A stretch of 37,324 bases of DNA from Planctomycetales bacterium. GTDB lineage: Bacteria > Planctomycetota > Planctomycetia > Isosphaerales > Isosphaeraceae. Below, in pieces: positions 7,081 through 17,136 of this stretch (the first letter of the stretch is position 1; each line of letters opens with the position of its first letter). The translations under genes and the position numbers were made by a program. The stretch spans positions 1-37,324 of the forward strand of contig DAIDHX010000205.1 of assembly GCA_027451885.1 (NCBI GenBank), given 5' to 3'. Below the pieces are notes generated by a model that saw only the letters and a program-made list of their open reading frames with translations, was not told the origin of the DNA and made no database searches.

Positions 7081-7680
7081 TCAGGACTGGCGGTAGAGCC
7101 GGTGGGCGTCGATGTAAGCCTCGACCGCGCGTGGGACGAGGTACCGGATCGATCGCCCTCGGGAAGCCCGTTCGCGAATGTCGCTCGAGGCGATGCCGAT
7201 CGGAGGCACCGTGACGAACTGGAATCCCCGAGCCGATGCGCTCAGCGTGGGGACCTGCTCAGGATCGATTGCGTCGTATCCGGGTCGATTGATGACCACG
7301 ATGCGGGCGAGCTGCGCGATGCGATCGGGCTCGCGCCAGCCTGGTAGCTCGAAGAGCGTATCCGCGCCGATCAGGAAGAAAAGCTCCGCGTCGGGATGGA
7401 TTCTGGTGAGTTGTTCGAGGGTTTCGACACTGTAATGGGGCCCGGGGCGGATGGCCTCGATGTCTGAGACTTCCAGCCCAGGATTGCCCGCAACCGCGAT
7501 CCGGGCCATTTCGAGCCGGTGGCCGACGGCGGTGCGCTCGCCCAGCTTGTGCGGCGGGGCGCCGGTGACGACCAGAAGCAGGCGGTCGAGCGCACAGGCT
7601 TCTCGCGCTTGCTCAGCAAGGATGAGGTGCCCCAGGTGGATCGGGTCGAAGGTGCCTCCGAAGATCCCCAGCCGCATCAT
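7081..7680 (-). CDS. nadD: Nicotinate-nucleotide adenylyltransferase
   Basis: About 199 residues. The enzyme joins ATP and nicotinic acid mononucleotide to give deamido-NAD in NAD synthesis. Evidence is the nucleotidyltransferase motif GIFGGTFDPIHLGHL at the N-terminus, GAPPHK shortly after, FFLIGADTLFELPGW in the middle and IASSDIRERASRG near the C-terminus (family ISST-x-IR). The frame is open further upstream, but the protein family starts here. ATG codons at 7680 and 7677 are adjacent (MMRLG), and a GGGAG sequence lies just before them. The gene is convergent with nagB (33 nt apart) and divergent from priA, with which it shares a 143-nt intergenic region. Confidence 0.95.
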   Translation of the reverse strand: MMRLGIFGGTFDPIHLGHLILAEQAREACALDRLLLVVTGAPPHKLGERTAVGHRLEMARIAVAGNPGLEVSDIEAIRPGPHYSVETLEQLTRIHPDAELFFLIGADTLFELPGWREPDRIAQLARIVVINRPGYDAIDPEQVPTLSASARGFQFVTVPPIGIASSDIRERASRGRSIRYLVPRAVEAYIDAHRLYRQS

Positions 7681-7823
7681 CCGCGCTCCCGGGCAAGACA
7701 TCTGGACCCTCGTCCAGAAACCGTGTGAACTAGCGATCATGGTCCAACGTGAATCGAGCAAGCGTAGGCCCTGGACCCGAAAGCCCCGCGTTGCACTCGA
7801 CCAGACGAAGTTAGGTTCGATCC

Positions 7824-10136
7824 ATGAAGGTTGTCAACGACCCTGACCACGGTAAGCCGAGGCAAGGCACCTGGTTTGGCGTCGATCCTGCGGGAGGAAC
7901 GAGCGAGCGGCTGGCCGGCGTCGTGTTTAATCGGCCGATCGATCAGATTCTCACGTATCGCGCTTCGGGCGCGCTCTCGGGATCACTCAAAATCGGGCAA
8001 CGAGTGAAGGTTCCGCTCGGTCGCGGGGGCCAGCACGCGGTGGGTTACTGCGTCGAGCTCGATCCTCCCGTGCCGGTGGACCTCGCGCCTGATCGCATCA
8101 AGCCAATCCTGGAGATTCTCGACCCAGTCCCTTTGCTTGATGCCCGAATGCTCGAGTTGACCCGATTCATGGCGGATTATTACGCCTGCTCGTGGGGCCA
8201 GGCGCTCGACGCGGTGATTCCCGCCGGCGTCCGGGGACGCACACCGCGGTACGCGCGATTTGTGGAAGCGACCGAGGACGCGCGAAAGGCGATCGAGGAA
8301 GTCGACTCCGCGGTCAAGCTGACAGATAAGCAAATGTCGGTGATGCGGCTGGTGCTGGGGGAAGCAGAACCCCGGACGATCGCGGAAGTCGCACGGCTGG
8401 CGAAATGTACGGTCGGGCCGATCGAAGCGCTCGTACGCAGAGGTCTGCTGCGCGTGGTGCGTAGACGGTTGCTGGACGGAGCAAATGCGCTCGAGCGTGA
8501 AGCGACCGCGCCTGCCGAGGCGAGCGTTGCTCGCCCCGAGCCCACGTTGGAGCAAAGGTCCGCGCTTGAGCGGATTTCGCCCGCGCTTGAGTCTGGAGGC
8601 TTTGCACCCTTCTTGATTCACGGCGTGACCGGCAGCGGCAAGACGGAGCTCTATCTTTCGACCATCGAGCGGGTTGTCGGCCAGGGGCGCGAAGCGATCG
8701 TGCTTGTGCCCGAGATCAGCCTGACGCCGCAGACGATCAGGCGCTTCCGGCGGCGATTTCCCAGAATCGCCGTGCTCCACAGCCACATGGGAGATGCGGA
8801 GCGGAAGCGGCACTGGAGCCGGATCGCGGCGGGCGAAGTTCAGGTTGTCATTGGCGCCCGGTCTGCGATCTTTGCACCGACGCGGAGGCTCGGGCTCATC
8901 GTGATCGACGAGGAACATGAAACGTCGTTCAAGCAGGAGACGACGCCGCGATATCACGCGCGCGATCTTGCGGTCAAGCGAGCCAGTCTCGAGGGCATTC
9001 CGATTTTGCTCGGTTCCGCGACACCCTCGCTCGAAAGCTGGCGCAATGCCGAGCTGGGGCGATACACGCTGATCTCCATGCCGAGCCGGGCTCTTGGACA
9101 GGCGATGCCGGCCGTGGCGATCATCGACCTCCGCGAGGAGAAGCTGCATCCCGGCGGCCTGAGCGAACCACTCCGGCGCGCGACCGAGCAAGCGCTCGCG
9201 GACGGCGGCCAGGTGATTCTCATGCTCAATCGCCGGGGCTATCATACCTTCGTGCTCTGCCCGCGCTGTGGACAGGTGCTCAAGTGCCATGCGTGCGACG
9301 TTGCGCTCACCTATCATAAGGACCGCAGAAGCCTACTCTGCCACACCTGCAACGCCGAACGCGCCTGTCCAAGTGCTTGCCCAGGCTGTCAGGCACCTCG
9401 GCTCCATTATGGCGGGCTTGGCACCGAGCGTCTTGAGCGCGAGATCGCCACGCTCTTTCCTGGAATCCCGCTGGCACGCATGGACTCGGACACCATGACC
9501 GCGATCGGCAGTCATGAGCGAACCCTGGCGGCCTTCAAGGCGGGCGAGTCTCGCATCCTCCTTGGCACGCAGATGATCGCCAAGGGGCTCGACTTTCCCA
9601 ATGTCACACTCGTGGGTGTGGTCAATGCCGACGTTGCGCTCCATCTCCCCGATTTTCGAGCTTCCGAGCGAACCTTTCAGCTTTGCGCCCAGGTTGCTGG
9701 ACGCACCGGCCGCGGCGATCGGCCGGGGCGTGTCCTGATCCAGACCTATGCGCCCGATCACGCTGCGATTCGCCTGGCGGCGGCACATGATTACGAATCG
9801 TTCGCGAAGCTCGAGCTCACGGATCGCGAGGCGCACGGATTACCACCGTTCGGCCGGATCGCACGTATCGTCGCTCGTGGCCCGCGCGAATCGGTTGTGG
9901 GTGAGTGCATGGCTGAGCTCGCCCGTGAGCTCCTTGCCCGAAGCGCGGGCCGTGTTCGGATTCTTGGGCCTGCCCCCGCGCCCATCCTCAAGATCCGAAA
10001 CCTCTTTCGTGTACACCTTCAATTGCGCGCGGGCAATTCCCGGCCGATTCAGGCACTTCTCAGGGAAGCCGCGGCATTTCCTGCCCCTCGCGGCGTGGAA
10101 ATCTCGATCGATGTCGATCCGATGAGCATGCTTTAG
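7824..10136 (+). CDS. priA: Primosomal protein N' (replication restart helicase)
   Basis: A 770-residue superfamily 2 helicase that reloads the replisome at stalled forks. Domains in order are the N-terminal 3'-DNA-binding domain (VVFNRPIDQILTYRA), a winged-helix region, Walker A GVTGSGKTE at about residue 268, the DEEH box (VIDEEHETSFKQE), and the zinc-binding insert with four CxxC pairs (CPRC, CHAC, CHTC, CPGC) at about residues 480-535. These are followed by helicase motifs including GLGTERLERE, GTQMIAKGLDFPNV and AGRTGRG. All key motifs are intact. The ATG at 7824 lacks a strong Shine-Dalgarno. TTGCAC at 7791 and TAGGTT at 7812 upstream could be a weak promoter ending only 6 nt before the ATG. 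Confidence 0.95.
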   Translation: MKVVNDPDHGKPRQGTWFGVDPAGGTSERLAGVVFNRPIDQILTYRASGALSGSLKIGQRVKVPLGRGGQHAVGYCVELDPPVPVDLAPDRIKPILEILDPVPLLDARMLELTRFMADYYACSWGQALDAVIPAGVRGRTPRYARFVEATEDARKAIEEVDSAVKLTDKQMSVMRLVLGEAEPRTIAEVARLAKCTVGPIEALVRRGLLRVVRRRLLDGANALEREATAPAEASVARPEPTLEQRSALERISPALESGGFAPFLIHGVTGSGKTELYLSTIERVVGQGREAIVLVPEISLTPQTIRRFRRRFPRIAVLHSHMGDAERKRHWSRIAAGEVQVVIGARSAIFAPTRRLGLIVIDEEHETSFKQETTPRYHARDLAVKRASLEGIPILLGSATPSLESWRNAELGRYTLISMPSRALGQAMPAVAIIDLREEKLHPGGLSEPLRRATEQALADGGQVILMLNRRGYHTFVLCPRCGQVLKCHACDVALTYHKDRRSLLCHTCNAERACPSACPGCQAPRLHYGGLGTERLEREIATLFPGIPLARMDSDTMTAIGSHERTLAAFKAGESRILLGTQMIAKGLDFPNVTLVGVVNADVALHLPDFRASERTFQLCAQVAGRTGRGDRPGRVLIQTYAPDHAAIRLAAAHDYESFAKLELTDREAHGLPPFGRIARIVARGPRESVVGECMAELARELLARSAGRVRILGPAPAPILKIRNLFRVHLQLRAGNSRPIQALLREAAAFPAPRGVEISIDVDPMSML

Positions 10137-10570
10137 GAAGCCTGGATGTCGGTCGATTGACGGCAGACCTGAAGAGAAAGTTGGAAAAAAACGCGAAACT
10201 CCGATTTACAAGGAAATCGACTCGGGTTAATGTCCCCCCCGATTGCTCGCGACCAGCGTCAGGACCCGGAGATCCACGGTTGGGTCTCCAAACGGTCGGG
10301 CAGGGAAGCAAGGAGGGCGGCGGCTGTCGGTGACCCGCCGTAATTTCCGATTCTCTCGGATATAAATCCTTTGTTCACATGTGGATTGGGCGATAGCCCG
10401 TCTCGGTTGAACATCCGCGCCGATCGCGTCGTCGGTATGCGGAAGGCGTGAGCCGGCTGGCTTCCCAGCCCATCGGTCGAGAGGAAGACGACCAACTTCA
10501 AGTCGACAGAGGACGTTGCAAAGTCGCGGGTCGGATCGCGACTCTCCCATCCATATCAGGAGGTGGATTA
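10137..10570 (+). promoter_or_regulatory. Hairpin-rich leader region upstream of the PEP-CTERM gene
   Basis: This gene-free stretch of 434 bases holds several short perfect stems. They are GGAGA/TCTCC (about 10267-10288), CGGCGG/CCGCCG (10318-10340), TCCGA/TCGGA around a 5-nt loop (10346-10360), GGGC/GCCC around GATA (10388-10399) and GGCTGG/CCAGCC around CTTC (10455-10470). A TATAAA at 10361-10366 could be a -10 element. The region ends in a strong Shine-Dalgarno, AGGAGGTGG (10558-10566). I could not match it to a known riboswitch class. It may be a structured 5' untranslated region, or the stems may be chance in GC-rich DNA. Confidence 0.35.
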
Positions 10571-11236
10571 ATGAGCATGTCTCAAGGGTGGACAGGGCTG
10601 CGAACCGCGGTCGTCGCCCTCGGAATTTTGGCTTCTCAGACGGCAGGCGCGCGTGCCAGCACGATTGGGAACGTGCTCGATTACGGCACGGCGGGCGCGA
10701 TTACGAACTCGGGGATTACGGGCTCGAACGTTATTAGCTATGTGCCGATCGCGAGTGCGTCGATCGATCCGACTTCGAATATTCCCCTTGGTGCGTTTCA
10801 GGTCGCCGCGCTTCCGGCCGGCCAGACCACCATGTACAACAACACGCCGTTTAGCGTCACGTTCATTCCCTCGACCCTGAACGGCTCGCCGCTTTCGATC
10901 AACAGCCCGGTGACCGTCACGGGTACGCTGACTGGGCAGATCACGGGCAGCTATCAGTCGAGCGTGCAGGTGAAATTCAATCCGGTCGCGGACGGCTCGT
11001 TCCAGCTCGCGGGTGCGTCGAGCACTCTGTCGATGCTGTCGAACGACCAGAAGCTGCTCGTTCCTTCTTCGGCGGGTGGCACGACGACCCTTGAGGGGAT
11101 CATCACCACGACCGGAAGCTTTAACCCCGAAGCGCCTGTGCCTGAACCGAGCACGATTGCTCTGTTCCTTTCGACCGTTGGCGGGCTTGGCCTGCGGCGG
11201 TACGTGCTCTCCAGGCGCCAGAAGGCCGCCGCCTGA
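10571..11236 (+). CDS. PEP-CTERM sorting-domain secreted protein
   Basis: A 221-residue exported protein with an N-terminal signal peptide (hydrophobic AVVALGILASQTAGARAS) and a beta-rich Ser/Thr/Gly body without a recognised domain. The canonical C-terminal PEP-CTERM signal has VPEPSTIALFLS, a hydrophobic GGLGL stretch, then a basic tail (RRYVLSRRQK). Such proteins are processed by an exosortase and delivered to the outer surface or extracellular matrix. The ATG at 10571 follows AGGAGGTGG by 4 nt; ATG 10577 is an alternative. A long hairpin-rich leader precedes it, and an intrinsic terminator follows the stop. The gene appears to be a single-gene transcript. No exosortase is in the window. 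Confidence 0.9.
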   Translation: MSMSQGWTGLRTAVVALGILASQTAGARASTIGNVLDYGTAGAITNSGITGSNVISYVPIASASIDPTSNIPLGAFQVAALPAGQTTMYNNTPFSVTFIPSTLNGSPLSINSPVTVTGTLTGQITGSYQSSVQVKFNPVADGSFQLAGASSTLSMLSNDQKLLVPSSAGGTTTLEGIITTTGSFNPEAPVPEPSTIALFLSTVGGLGLRRYVLSRRQKAAA

Positions 11237-11266
11237 ATCGGGCGCGAATCCTCGTTGTGAGCTTGC

Positions 11267-11303
11267 GCGAACCCCCGGCCCAGCAGTCGGGGGTTCGCCT
11301 TTT
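11267..11303 (+). terminator. Intrinsic terminator after the PEP-CTERM gene
   Basis: GCGAACCCCCG (11267-11277) pairs perfectly with CGGGGGTTCGC (11288-11298) around a 10-nt loop and is followed by C and TTTT. It lies 30 nt after the PEP-CTERM stop and abuts the end of pgi on the opposite strand, so the hairpin can also slow read-through from pgi. Confidence 0.9.
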
Positions 11304-12942
11304 AGCGCGCCTTGAGTGCACGATAGCGCTTGATCAGTGCGTTCGTGGAGCTGTCATGAGCGAGCGCTGGTTCCTCGGCCGAGGCGAGCTCCGGAATAAT
11401 TCGCTGTGCAAGCTGCTTGCCTAACTCCACGCCCCACTGATCGAACGAATTGATCCGCCAAACCGTTCCTTGCACGAACACGCTGTGCTCGTAAAGCGCC
11501 ACGAGTGCACCCAGGATGGCTGGCGTGAGCTTCTCGGCCAGGATCACGTTCGTGGGCCGGTTGCCGTCGAAGACGCGATGCGGCACGAGCCAGTCTGGAG
11601 TTCCCTCGGCCTTCACCTGCTCGGGGGTTTTGCCAAAAGCGAGCGCCTCGGCCTGCGCGAACACATTGGACATCAGAAGATCGTGGTGCTTCGGCAGCGG
11701 GTTGAGCGACCGGGCAAAGCCGATCAGGTCGCAGGGAATGAGTCGCGTGCCCTGGTGGATAAGCTGGTAGAACGAATGCTGCCCATTGGTGCCCGGCTCG
11801 CCCCAGTAAACCGGTCCCGTCGGCCGATCAACCCGGCCACCGTCGAGCGTGACCGACTTGCCGTTCGACTCCATCGTAAGCTGCTGCAGATAGGCGGGAA
11901 AACGCTTCAAATATTGATCATACGGCAGAACGGCGATGGTTTCGGCGTTGAAGAAGTCGGTGTACCAGACTGCGAGCATGCCGAGAATCACGGGCAGATT
12001 GGCGTCGAAGGGCGCGGTGCGGAAGTGCACGTCCATGGCGTGAAAACCATCGAGCAGCTCCCGGAAGTGATCGGGACCGATGGCGATCATGGTTGACAGG
12101 CCGATCGCCGAATCCATCGAGTAGCGGCCACCCACCCAGTCCCAGAATTCGAACATGTTCGCGGTGTCGATTCCGAACGCGGAGACTTCCTTGGCGTTGG
12201 TGGAGACCGCGCCGAAATGCCGCGCCACGGCGCGCTCGTCCTTGAGTGCGGCAAGTGACCATTGCCGCGCTGTGTGGGCATTTGTCATTGTCTCGAGCGT
12301 GGTAAACGTCTTCGACGAGATGATGAAGAGCGTCTCGGCGGGGTCGAGGTCATGAACGGCTTCCGCGAAATCGGTGCCATCGACGTTCGAAACGAAGCGG
12401 AACACCAGTCCTCTATCGCTGCAGGAGCGAAGCGCCTCGTAGGCCATCACCGGTCCGAGATCGGAGCCGCCGATCCCCACATTGACGATGTTCTTGATCG
12501 GCTTGCCGGTAAAGCCCTTCCACGCGCGGCTGCGAATCTGGCTGGCAAACGCCGCCATCTTGTCGAGCACGGCGTGGACGAGCGGGACGACGTTGTTGCC
12601 GTCGTGCAGGATGACCGCGTCCTTTGGAGCGCGAAGGGCGGTATGGAGTACAGCGCGGTTCTCGGTGATGTTGATCGCCGCGCCTGTGAACATGAGTTCG
12701 ATTCGTTCCTTGAGTTTGGATTGCTCCGCGAGCTTGAGCAGCAGCGCAAGCGCCTGGTCATCGATTCGATTCTTGGAGTAATCCAGGAAGAGCCCGACAG
12801 CCTCGGCGGTAAAACGCTCCGCCCGGCTGGGGTCGGCGGCGAACAGGGCGCGCAGGTGCGTATCGCGGGTTTTCGCGGCGTGTGCGGCCAGCTCGTTCCA
12901 GGCGGCGGGGGAAGGCGTGGGTTGCGTTGCGGGGGTACTCAT
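11302..12942 (-). CDS. pgi: Glucose-6-phosphate isomerase
   Basis: A 546-residue cytosolic glycolytic enzyme that interconverts glucose-6-P and fructose-6-P. Typical PGI features are [75 protein letters not shown] (the PGI signature with the catalytic Glu and His region) and the C-terminal [11 protein letters not shown] with the catalytic Lys. The length matches the E. coli enzyme (549). The ATG is preceded by GGAG about 8 nt away. It is the last gene of the minus-strand operon and starts 36 nt after the pgm stop. The stop lies next to the hairpin terminator shared with the convergent PEP-CTERM gene. Confidence 0.97.
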   Translation of the reverse strand: MSTPATQPTPSPAAWNELAAHAAKTRDTHLRALFAADPSRAERFTAEAVGLFLDYSKNRIDDQALALLLKLAEQSKLKERIELMFTGAAINITENRAVLHTALRAPKDAVILHDGNNVVPLVHAVLDKMAAFASQIRSRAWKGFTGKPIKNIVNVGIGGSDLGPVMAYEALRSCSDRGLVFRFVSNVDGTDFAEAVHDLDPAETLFIISSKTFTTLETMTNAHTARQWSLAALKDERAVARHFGAVSTNAKEVSAFGIDTANMFEFWDWVGGRYSMDSAIGLSTMIAIGPDHFRELLDGFHAMDVHFRTAPFDANLPVILGMLAVWYTDFFNAETIAVLPYDQYLKRFPAYLQQLTMESNGKSVTLDGGRVDRPTGPVYWGEPGTNGQHSFYQLIHQGTRLIPCDLIGFARSLNPLPKHHDLLMSNVFAQAEALAFGKTPEQVKAEGTPDWLVPHRVFDGNRPTNVILAEKLTPAILGALVALYEHSVFVQGTVWRINSFDQWGVELGKQLAQRIIPELASAEEPALAHDSSTNALIKRYRALKAR

Positions 12943-12978
12943 TTCAAGCTCCAGAGCGATGAGATTTGCGTGCCAGGT

Positions 12979-14616
12979 TCAGGCGAGCGCGCGGTCGACG
13001 ATCCGCCGCGCCTCGGCCACGACCGAGTCAAGATGTTCGCGACCGCGAAAGCTCTCGGCGTAGATTTTGTAAATGTCTTCGGTGCCGGAAGGTCGAGCCG
13101 CGAACCAGCAATTCTCGGCGACAACCTTGAGGCCGCCGATTGGCTCGTTATCCCCGGGCGCACGGGTGAGTTTGGCGGTGATCGGCTCGCCCGCCAGCTC
13201 GCTGTCGCGAACCGCGGAGCCCTCGAGCTTCGACAGCTTCGCCTTTTGCTCGGGCGTCGCGGGCGCGTCGATGCGAGTATAGGACGACTCGCCATATTTC
13301 TGGGCCAGGTCGCGGTAGAGCTCGCCGGGATCTTTGCCGGTCGCGGCGGTCATCTCGGCGGCGAGCAGATCCATGATCGGGCCGTCCTTATCGGTGGTCC
13401 ACACCGTGCCGTCGAGCCGGGAGAAGCTCGCGCCTGCGCTTTCTTCACCGCCGAAGCAGAGTTCGCCGGCGAGCAACCCGGGCGCGAACCATTTGAAGCC
13501 GACGGGCGTCTCCAGCAGCGGGCGGGCGAGCGCTTTCGCCACTCGATCGATGAGCGCGCTTGAAACGAGCGTCTTGCCGATCTTGCTGGTCCGTGGCCAG
13601 CCTGGTCGATGTTTGATCAGATAATCAATCGCCACGGCGAGGAAGTGGTTGGGATTAAGCAGGCCGGCGGAGCGCGCCACGATGCCGTGCCGATCTGAAT
13701 CTGGATCGTTGCCGAAGGCCACATCGAAGCGATCCTTGAGACCGACCAGCCGGGCCATGGCGTAGGGGCTCGAGCAGTCCATGCGAATCTTGCCGTCGTG
13801 ATCGAGCGGCATGAATGCAAAGGCGGGATCGACGGCGGGGTTTACAACCTCGACGTTGATTTTGTAGCGCTCGACGATGGGGGCCCAGTAACCGACCGCT
13901 GCGCCGCCCAGGGGATCAACACCCAGCTTAAGACCGGCCGAGCGGATCACCTCGAAGTTGATGATATTCTCGAGATCGGCGATGTAAGGCGTGGCGAAGT
14001 CGATCTCACGCGTCGACGCGGCTTTCTTCGCCTGCTCATAGGGAATGCGCTTGATCGAGTCGGTTTGAGAGAGAAGGACGTTGGCGCGCCGCTCGATCCA
14101 GGCTGTCACATCACTACCGGCGGGCCCGCCGTGGGGCGGGTTGTACTTGAAGCCGCCGTCGGCGGGGGGGTTATGCGACGGCGTGATCACGATGCCGTCG
14201 GCCAGGTGCTCGGTCCGCCCGCGGTTGTAGGCCAGAATCGCGTGCGAAACGACGGGTGTGGGGGTTACTCCGTCGTTGCGCTCAATGCACACCGGGATTT
14301 GCTGTGAGGCGAGGACTTCAAGCGCGGTCCGCTCCGCCGGGCGCGAGAGCAAGTGCGTGTCCTTGCCCAGGTAGATTGGGCCGTCGATGCCGTGCTCGCG
14401 GCGATGGTCGATAATCGCCTGGGTGATTGCCAGGATATGCGCTTCGTTGAACGAGCCATCGATCGAGGTACCGCGGTGGCCGCTGGTGCCGAACGCGACC
14501 CGTTGATCAGCGTGCGTGGGGTCGGGCTGGCGCTCGTAATACGCCTTCTCAACCGCCTGGACATCGATCAACGCCGATGCGGGCGCGGGCTTGCCCGCGA
14601 GAGGATGAATCGCCAT
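12979..14616 (-). CDS. pgm: Alpha-D-glucose-specific phosphoglucomutase
   Basis: A 545-residue enzyme that interconverts glucose-1-P and glucose-6-P. Motifs are the phosphoserine loop FGTSGHRGTS, the metal loop GNDPDSDRHG, the sugar-binding GGEESAG and the phosphate-binding RPSGTEDIYKIYAES. The length fits the 546-residue E. coli Pgm type, distinct from the shorter phosphomannomutase type. The open frame extends 60 codons upstream into glgP, but I place the start at the ATG at 14616, where homology (MAIHPLAGKP) begins and which lies 19 nt after the glgP stop. An AGGGA sequence precedes this ATG. It sits between glgP and pgi and carries out the step linking them. Confidence 0.96.
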   Translation of the reverse strand: MAIHPLAGKPAPASALIDVQAVEKAYYERQPDPTHADQRVAFGTSGHRGTSIDGSFNEAHILAITQAIIDHRREHGIDGPIYLGKDTHLLSRPAERTALEVLASQQIPVCIERNDGVTPTPVVSHAILAYNRGRTEHLADGIVITPSHNPPADGGFKYNPPHGGPAGSDVTAWIERRANVLLSQTDSIKRIPYEQAKKAASTREIDFATPYIADLENIINFEVIRSAGLKLGVDPLGGAAVGYWAPIVERYKINVEVVNPAVDPAFAFMPLDHDGKIRMDCSSPYAMARLVGLKDRFDVAFGNDPDSDRHGIVARSAGLLNPNHFLAVAIDYLIKHRPGWPRTSKIGKTLVSSALIDRVAKALARPLLETPVGFKWFAPGLLAGELCFGGEESAGASFSRLDGTVWTTDKDGPIMDLLAAEMTAATGKDPGELYRDLAQKYGESSYTRIDAPATPEQKAKLSKLEGSAVRDSELAGEPITAKLTRAPGDNEPIGGLKVVAENCWFAARPSGTEDIYKIYAESFRGREHLDSVVAEARRIVDRALA

Positions 14617-14635
14617 TGAAGAGAATCCCTTGGGT

Positions 14636-17095
14636 TCAGGAGACCGGGCAAGGATCGGCTTTCCAGATCTCTCGCGCGTATTCGCGGATGGTGCGATCGC
14701 TGGAAAATCGACCAGAATGCGCGACGTTAAGAACCGCGCGCCGCGTCCAGGATTCGGGTCGAGCGTAGACCGCGTCGACCTCTTCCTGGATTTCAAGGTA
14801 CGACTTCAGATCCGCCAGATGCCGATACGGATCACCGTGGGGCAAAAGCGCGTCCCAGATCGGCCCGAAGATGCCTGGTTCGTCGGGCGAGAGCAGATCG
14901 CGGTGGATCATGTCGAGCGCCCGCCGCGTCTCGGGCTCGTTCTCATAGTGCCAGTAGGGGTTGTACCAGCTTCGCCCGGCCGCGACCTCTTCGGCCGAGA
15001 GTCCGAACAGGAAGAAATTCTCCTCACCCGCGGCCTTCGCCATCTCGATCGTGGCGCCGTCACGCGTGCCCACGGTGAGCGCGCCGTTCATCATGAACTT
15101 CATGTTGCTTGTGCCGCTGGCCTCGAAGCCGGCGGTCGAGATCTGCTCGGAGACGTCGCTCGCTGGGATCAACCGCTCGGCCAGAGTGACATTGTACTCG
15201 GGCAAGAAGAAGACCTTGAGCCGCCCCTTGACCGCGGGATCGCGGTTCACAAGCCGCGCCACGTTGTTGATGAGCTTGATGATCAGCTTGGCGAGGGTGT
15301 ACGCCGGGGCGGCCTTGCCGGCGAAGAAAAACGTCCGAGGCGTCATCGTGAGCCCTGGATTGTCACGGAGTCGGTTGTAGATCACCACAACGCGGAGAAT
15401 ATTGAGAAGCTGCCGCTTGTATTCGTGAATGCGTTTGATTTGCGAGTCGAAGATGCTATCGGGATCGATCTCTTCCTGGAGTGCGGTCTTCATCCACTCG
15501 GCGAACCGCACCTTGGCTGCGCGCTTGGCTGCGCGGAATCGCTCGCGGAAAGCGGGATCCTCGGCCAGCGGTTGGAGCCGTTCGAGCTGGTCGGTGTCGA
15601 TGACCCAGTCGGGCCCGATCGACTCGGTGATGAGCCGCGCCAGGTTCGGATTTGAGAGCGCCAGCCAGCGCCTGGGAGTAACACCGTTTGTTTTGTTGTT
15701 GAAGCGCTCGGGGAAGATGTCGGCGAAATCGGCGACGACGGTGGTTTTGAGCAGTCGCGAGTGGATTTCTGCCACGCCGTTGGTGCTGTGTGAGCCCACG
15801 ATCGCCAGGTTGGCCATGCGGACACGCTTTTCCGGTCCTTCCGCGACCAGGCTCATGCGTGAGATGCGGGCGTCATCGCCGGGAAATCGCTTGCGTACGC
15901 CATCCAGGAATCGGGCGTTGATCTCGTAGACGATTTCGAGGAGCCGCGGGGTGAAGACCTCGAAGAGCCGCACCGGCCAGGTCTCAAGCGCTTCGGGCAT
16001 GAGCGTGTGGTTGGTGTAGGCGAGTGTGGCGTTGGTGATCTCCCATGCTTTGTCCCAGGGGAGTCCGGCGTCGTCGAGCAGGATCCGCATGAGCTCGGCG
16101 ACGGCGAGCGAGGGGTGGGTGTCGTTGAGCTGGACGGCGACCTTGTCGGGCAGGGCGTTCCAGTTGTTGCCGCGGCTCAAGAAGCGGCGAACGATATCGG
16201 CCAGCGAACAGGCGACCAGGAAATACTCCTGTACGAATCGGAGGTGGCGCCCGCGGGGGGTCGAATCGTCGGGATAGAGTACGCGGGTGAGTGCCTCGGC
16301 CGCGACTTTCTGGAGGACGGCGTCGAAGAACTCGCCTTTGCTGAATTCCTGGAAATCGAATTCGTGATGGGCGCCTGCCTCCCAGAGGCGGAGCGTATTG
16401 ATCGTGCGGCCCTTGCAGGCGACGATCGGGCGGTCGTGTGGGATGCCACGGAGCGTGGTCGGCTCGCCGCGAAGCACCTTTACCTCGCCGCCGGAAAGAT
16501 GGAACGAGGAACCGAGTGGGATTTCGATTGCGGCGTCGGAACGGGAGACTTCCCAGGGATCGGGATGTGCGAGCCAGTGGTCAGGCTGCTCAACTTGCCA
16601 GCCGTTGTCGATTTGCTGGCGAAAGATGCCGTACTGGTAACGCAGGCCGTAGCCGATTGCGGGAATCTGCAGCGTGGCGAGCGAGTCCAGGAAGCAAGCC
16701 GCCAGCCGTCCGAGTCCGCCGTTGCCCAGTCCCGCATCCGGCTCTTCTTCAAATAATCTGTGCAAATCCTGGCCGGCCTCGGAGGCCAGATCGCTCGTGA
16801 CGAAATCCTCGACCTCGAGATTGGCGATGTTATTGGCCAGAGTTCGGCCGATGAGAAACTCCATCGACAGGTAATAGACCTGCTTGGGGTTACGCTCATG
16901 GTAGGTTTTCTGGGTGAGCAGCCAGCGCTGGGCGAGCAGGTCGCGCACCGAGCGCGAGACGGCCGCGAAGCGAGCGCGATTGCTCGCCTTGTCCATCGTC
17001 ACCACGTGATCGAGGATGAGATGGCGGTCGTAATAGTCCCCCTCCCGAAACTGGAAGGGGCCTTGTTCGTAGCGAGCGAGCACCGAGTCGGGCAT
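14636..17095 (-). CDS. glgP: Glycogen/starch phosphorylase
   Basis: An 819-residue pyridoxal-phosphate enzyme that releases glucose-1-P from glycogen or alpha-1,4-glucans. Evidence is the N-terminal YYLSMEFLIGRTLANN, EEPDAGLGNGGLGRLAACF, the NKTNGVTPRRWL segment, and the C-terminal EASGTSNMKFMMNG containing the PLP-binding Lys at about residue 664. The length is typical (E. coli GlgP 815). GGAG lies about 9 nt before the ATG. It is the second gene of the minus-strand operon, 41 nt after the histidine phosphatase and 19 nt before pgm. No glycogen synthase, branching or debranching gene lies in the window, so the cluster is degradation-oriented. Confidence 0.97.
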   Translation of the reverse strand: MPDSVLARYEQGPFQFREGDYYDRHLILDHVVTMDKASNRARFAAVSRSVRDLLAQRWLLTQKTYHERNPKQVYYLSMEFLIGRTLANNIANLEVEDFVTSDLASEAGQDLHRLFEEEPDAGLGNGGLGRLAACFLDSLATLQIPAIGYGLRYQYGIFRQQIDNGWQVEQPDHWLAHPDPWEVSRSDAAIEIPLGSSFHLSGGEVKVLRGEPTTLRGIPHDRPIVACKGRTINTLRLWEAGAHHEFDFQEFSKGEFFDAVLQKVAAEALTRVLYPDDSTPRGRHLRFVQEYFLVACSLADIVRRFLSRGNNWNALPDKVAVQLNDTHPSLAVAELMRILLDDAGLPWDKAWEITNATLAYTNHTLMPEALETWPVRLFEVFTPRLLEIVYEINARFLDGVRKRFPGDDARISRMSLVAEGPEKRVRMANLAIVGSHSTNGVAEIHSRLLKTTVVADFADIFPERFNNKTNGVTPRRWLALSNPNLARLITESIGPDWVIDTDQLERLQPLAEDPAFRERFRAAKRAAKVRFAEWMKTALQEEIDPDSIFDSQIKRIHEYKRQLLNILRVVVIYNRLRDNPGLTMTPRTFFFAGKAAPAYTLAKLIIKLINNVARLVNRDPAVKGRLKVFFLPEYNVTLAERLIPASDVSEQISTAGFEASGTSNMKFMMNGALTVGTRDGATIEMAKAAGEENFFLFGLSAEEVAAGRSWYNPYWHYENEPETRRALDMIHRDLLSPDEPGIFGPIWDALLPHGDPYRHLADLKSYLEIQEEVDAVYARPESWTRRAVLNVAHSGRFSSDRTIREYAREIWKADPCPVS

Positions 17096-17136
17096 GGGAA
17101 CGGCTCCAGGGAGGAAAGGCCGAGCGCGGCCGCCGC

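Noticed and set aside
12262-13563. 433-codon plus-strand frame across pgi and pgm
   Set aside because: Both minus-strand genes have intact family motifs; this frame has no start signal and no recognisable domain.
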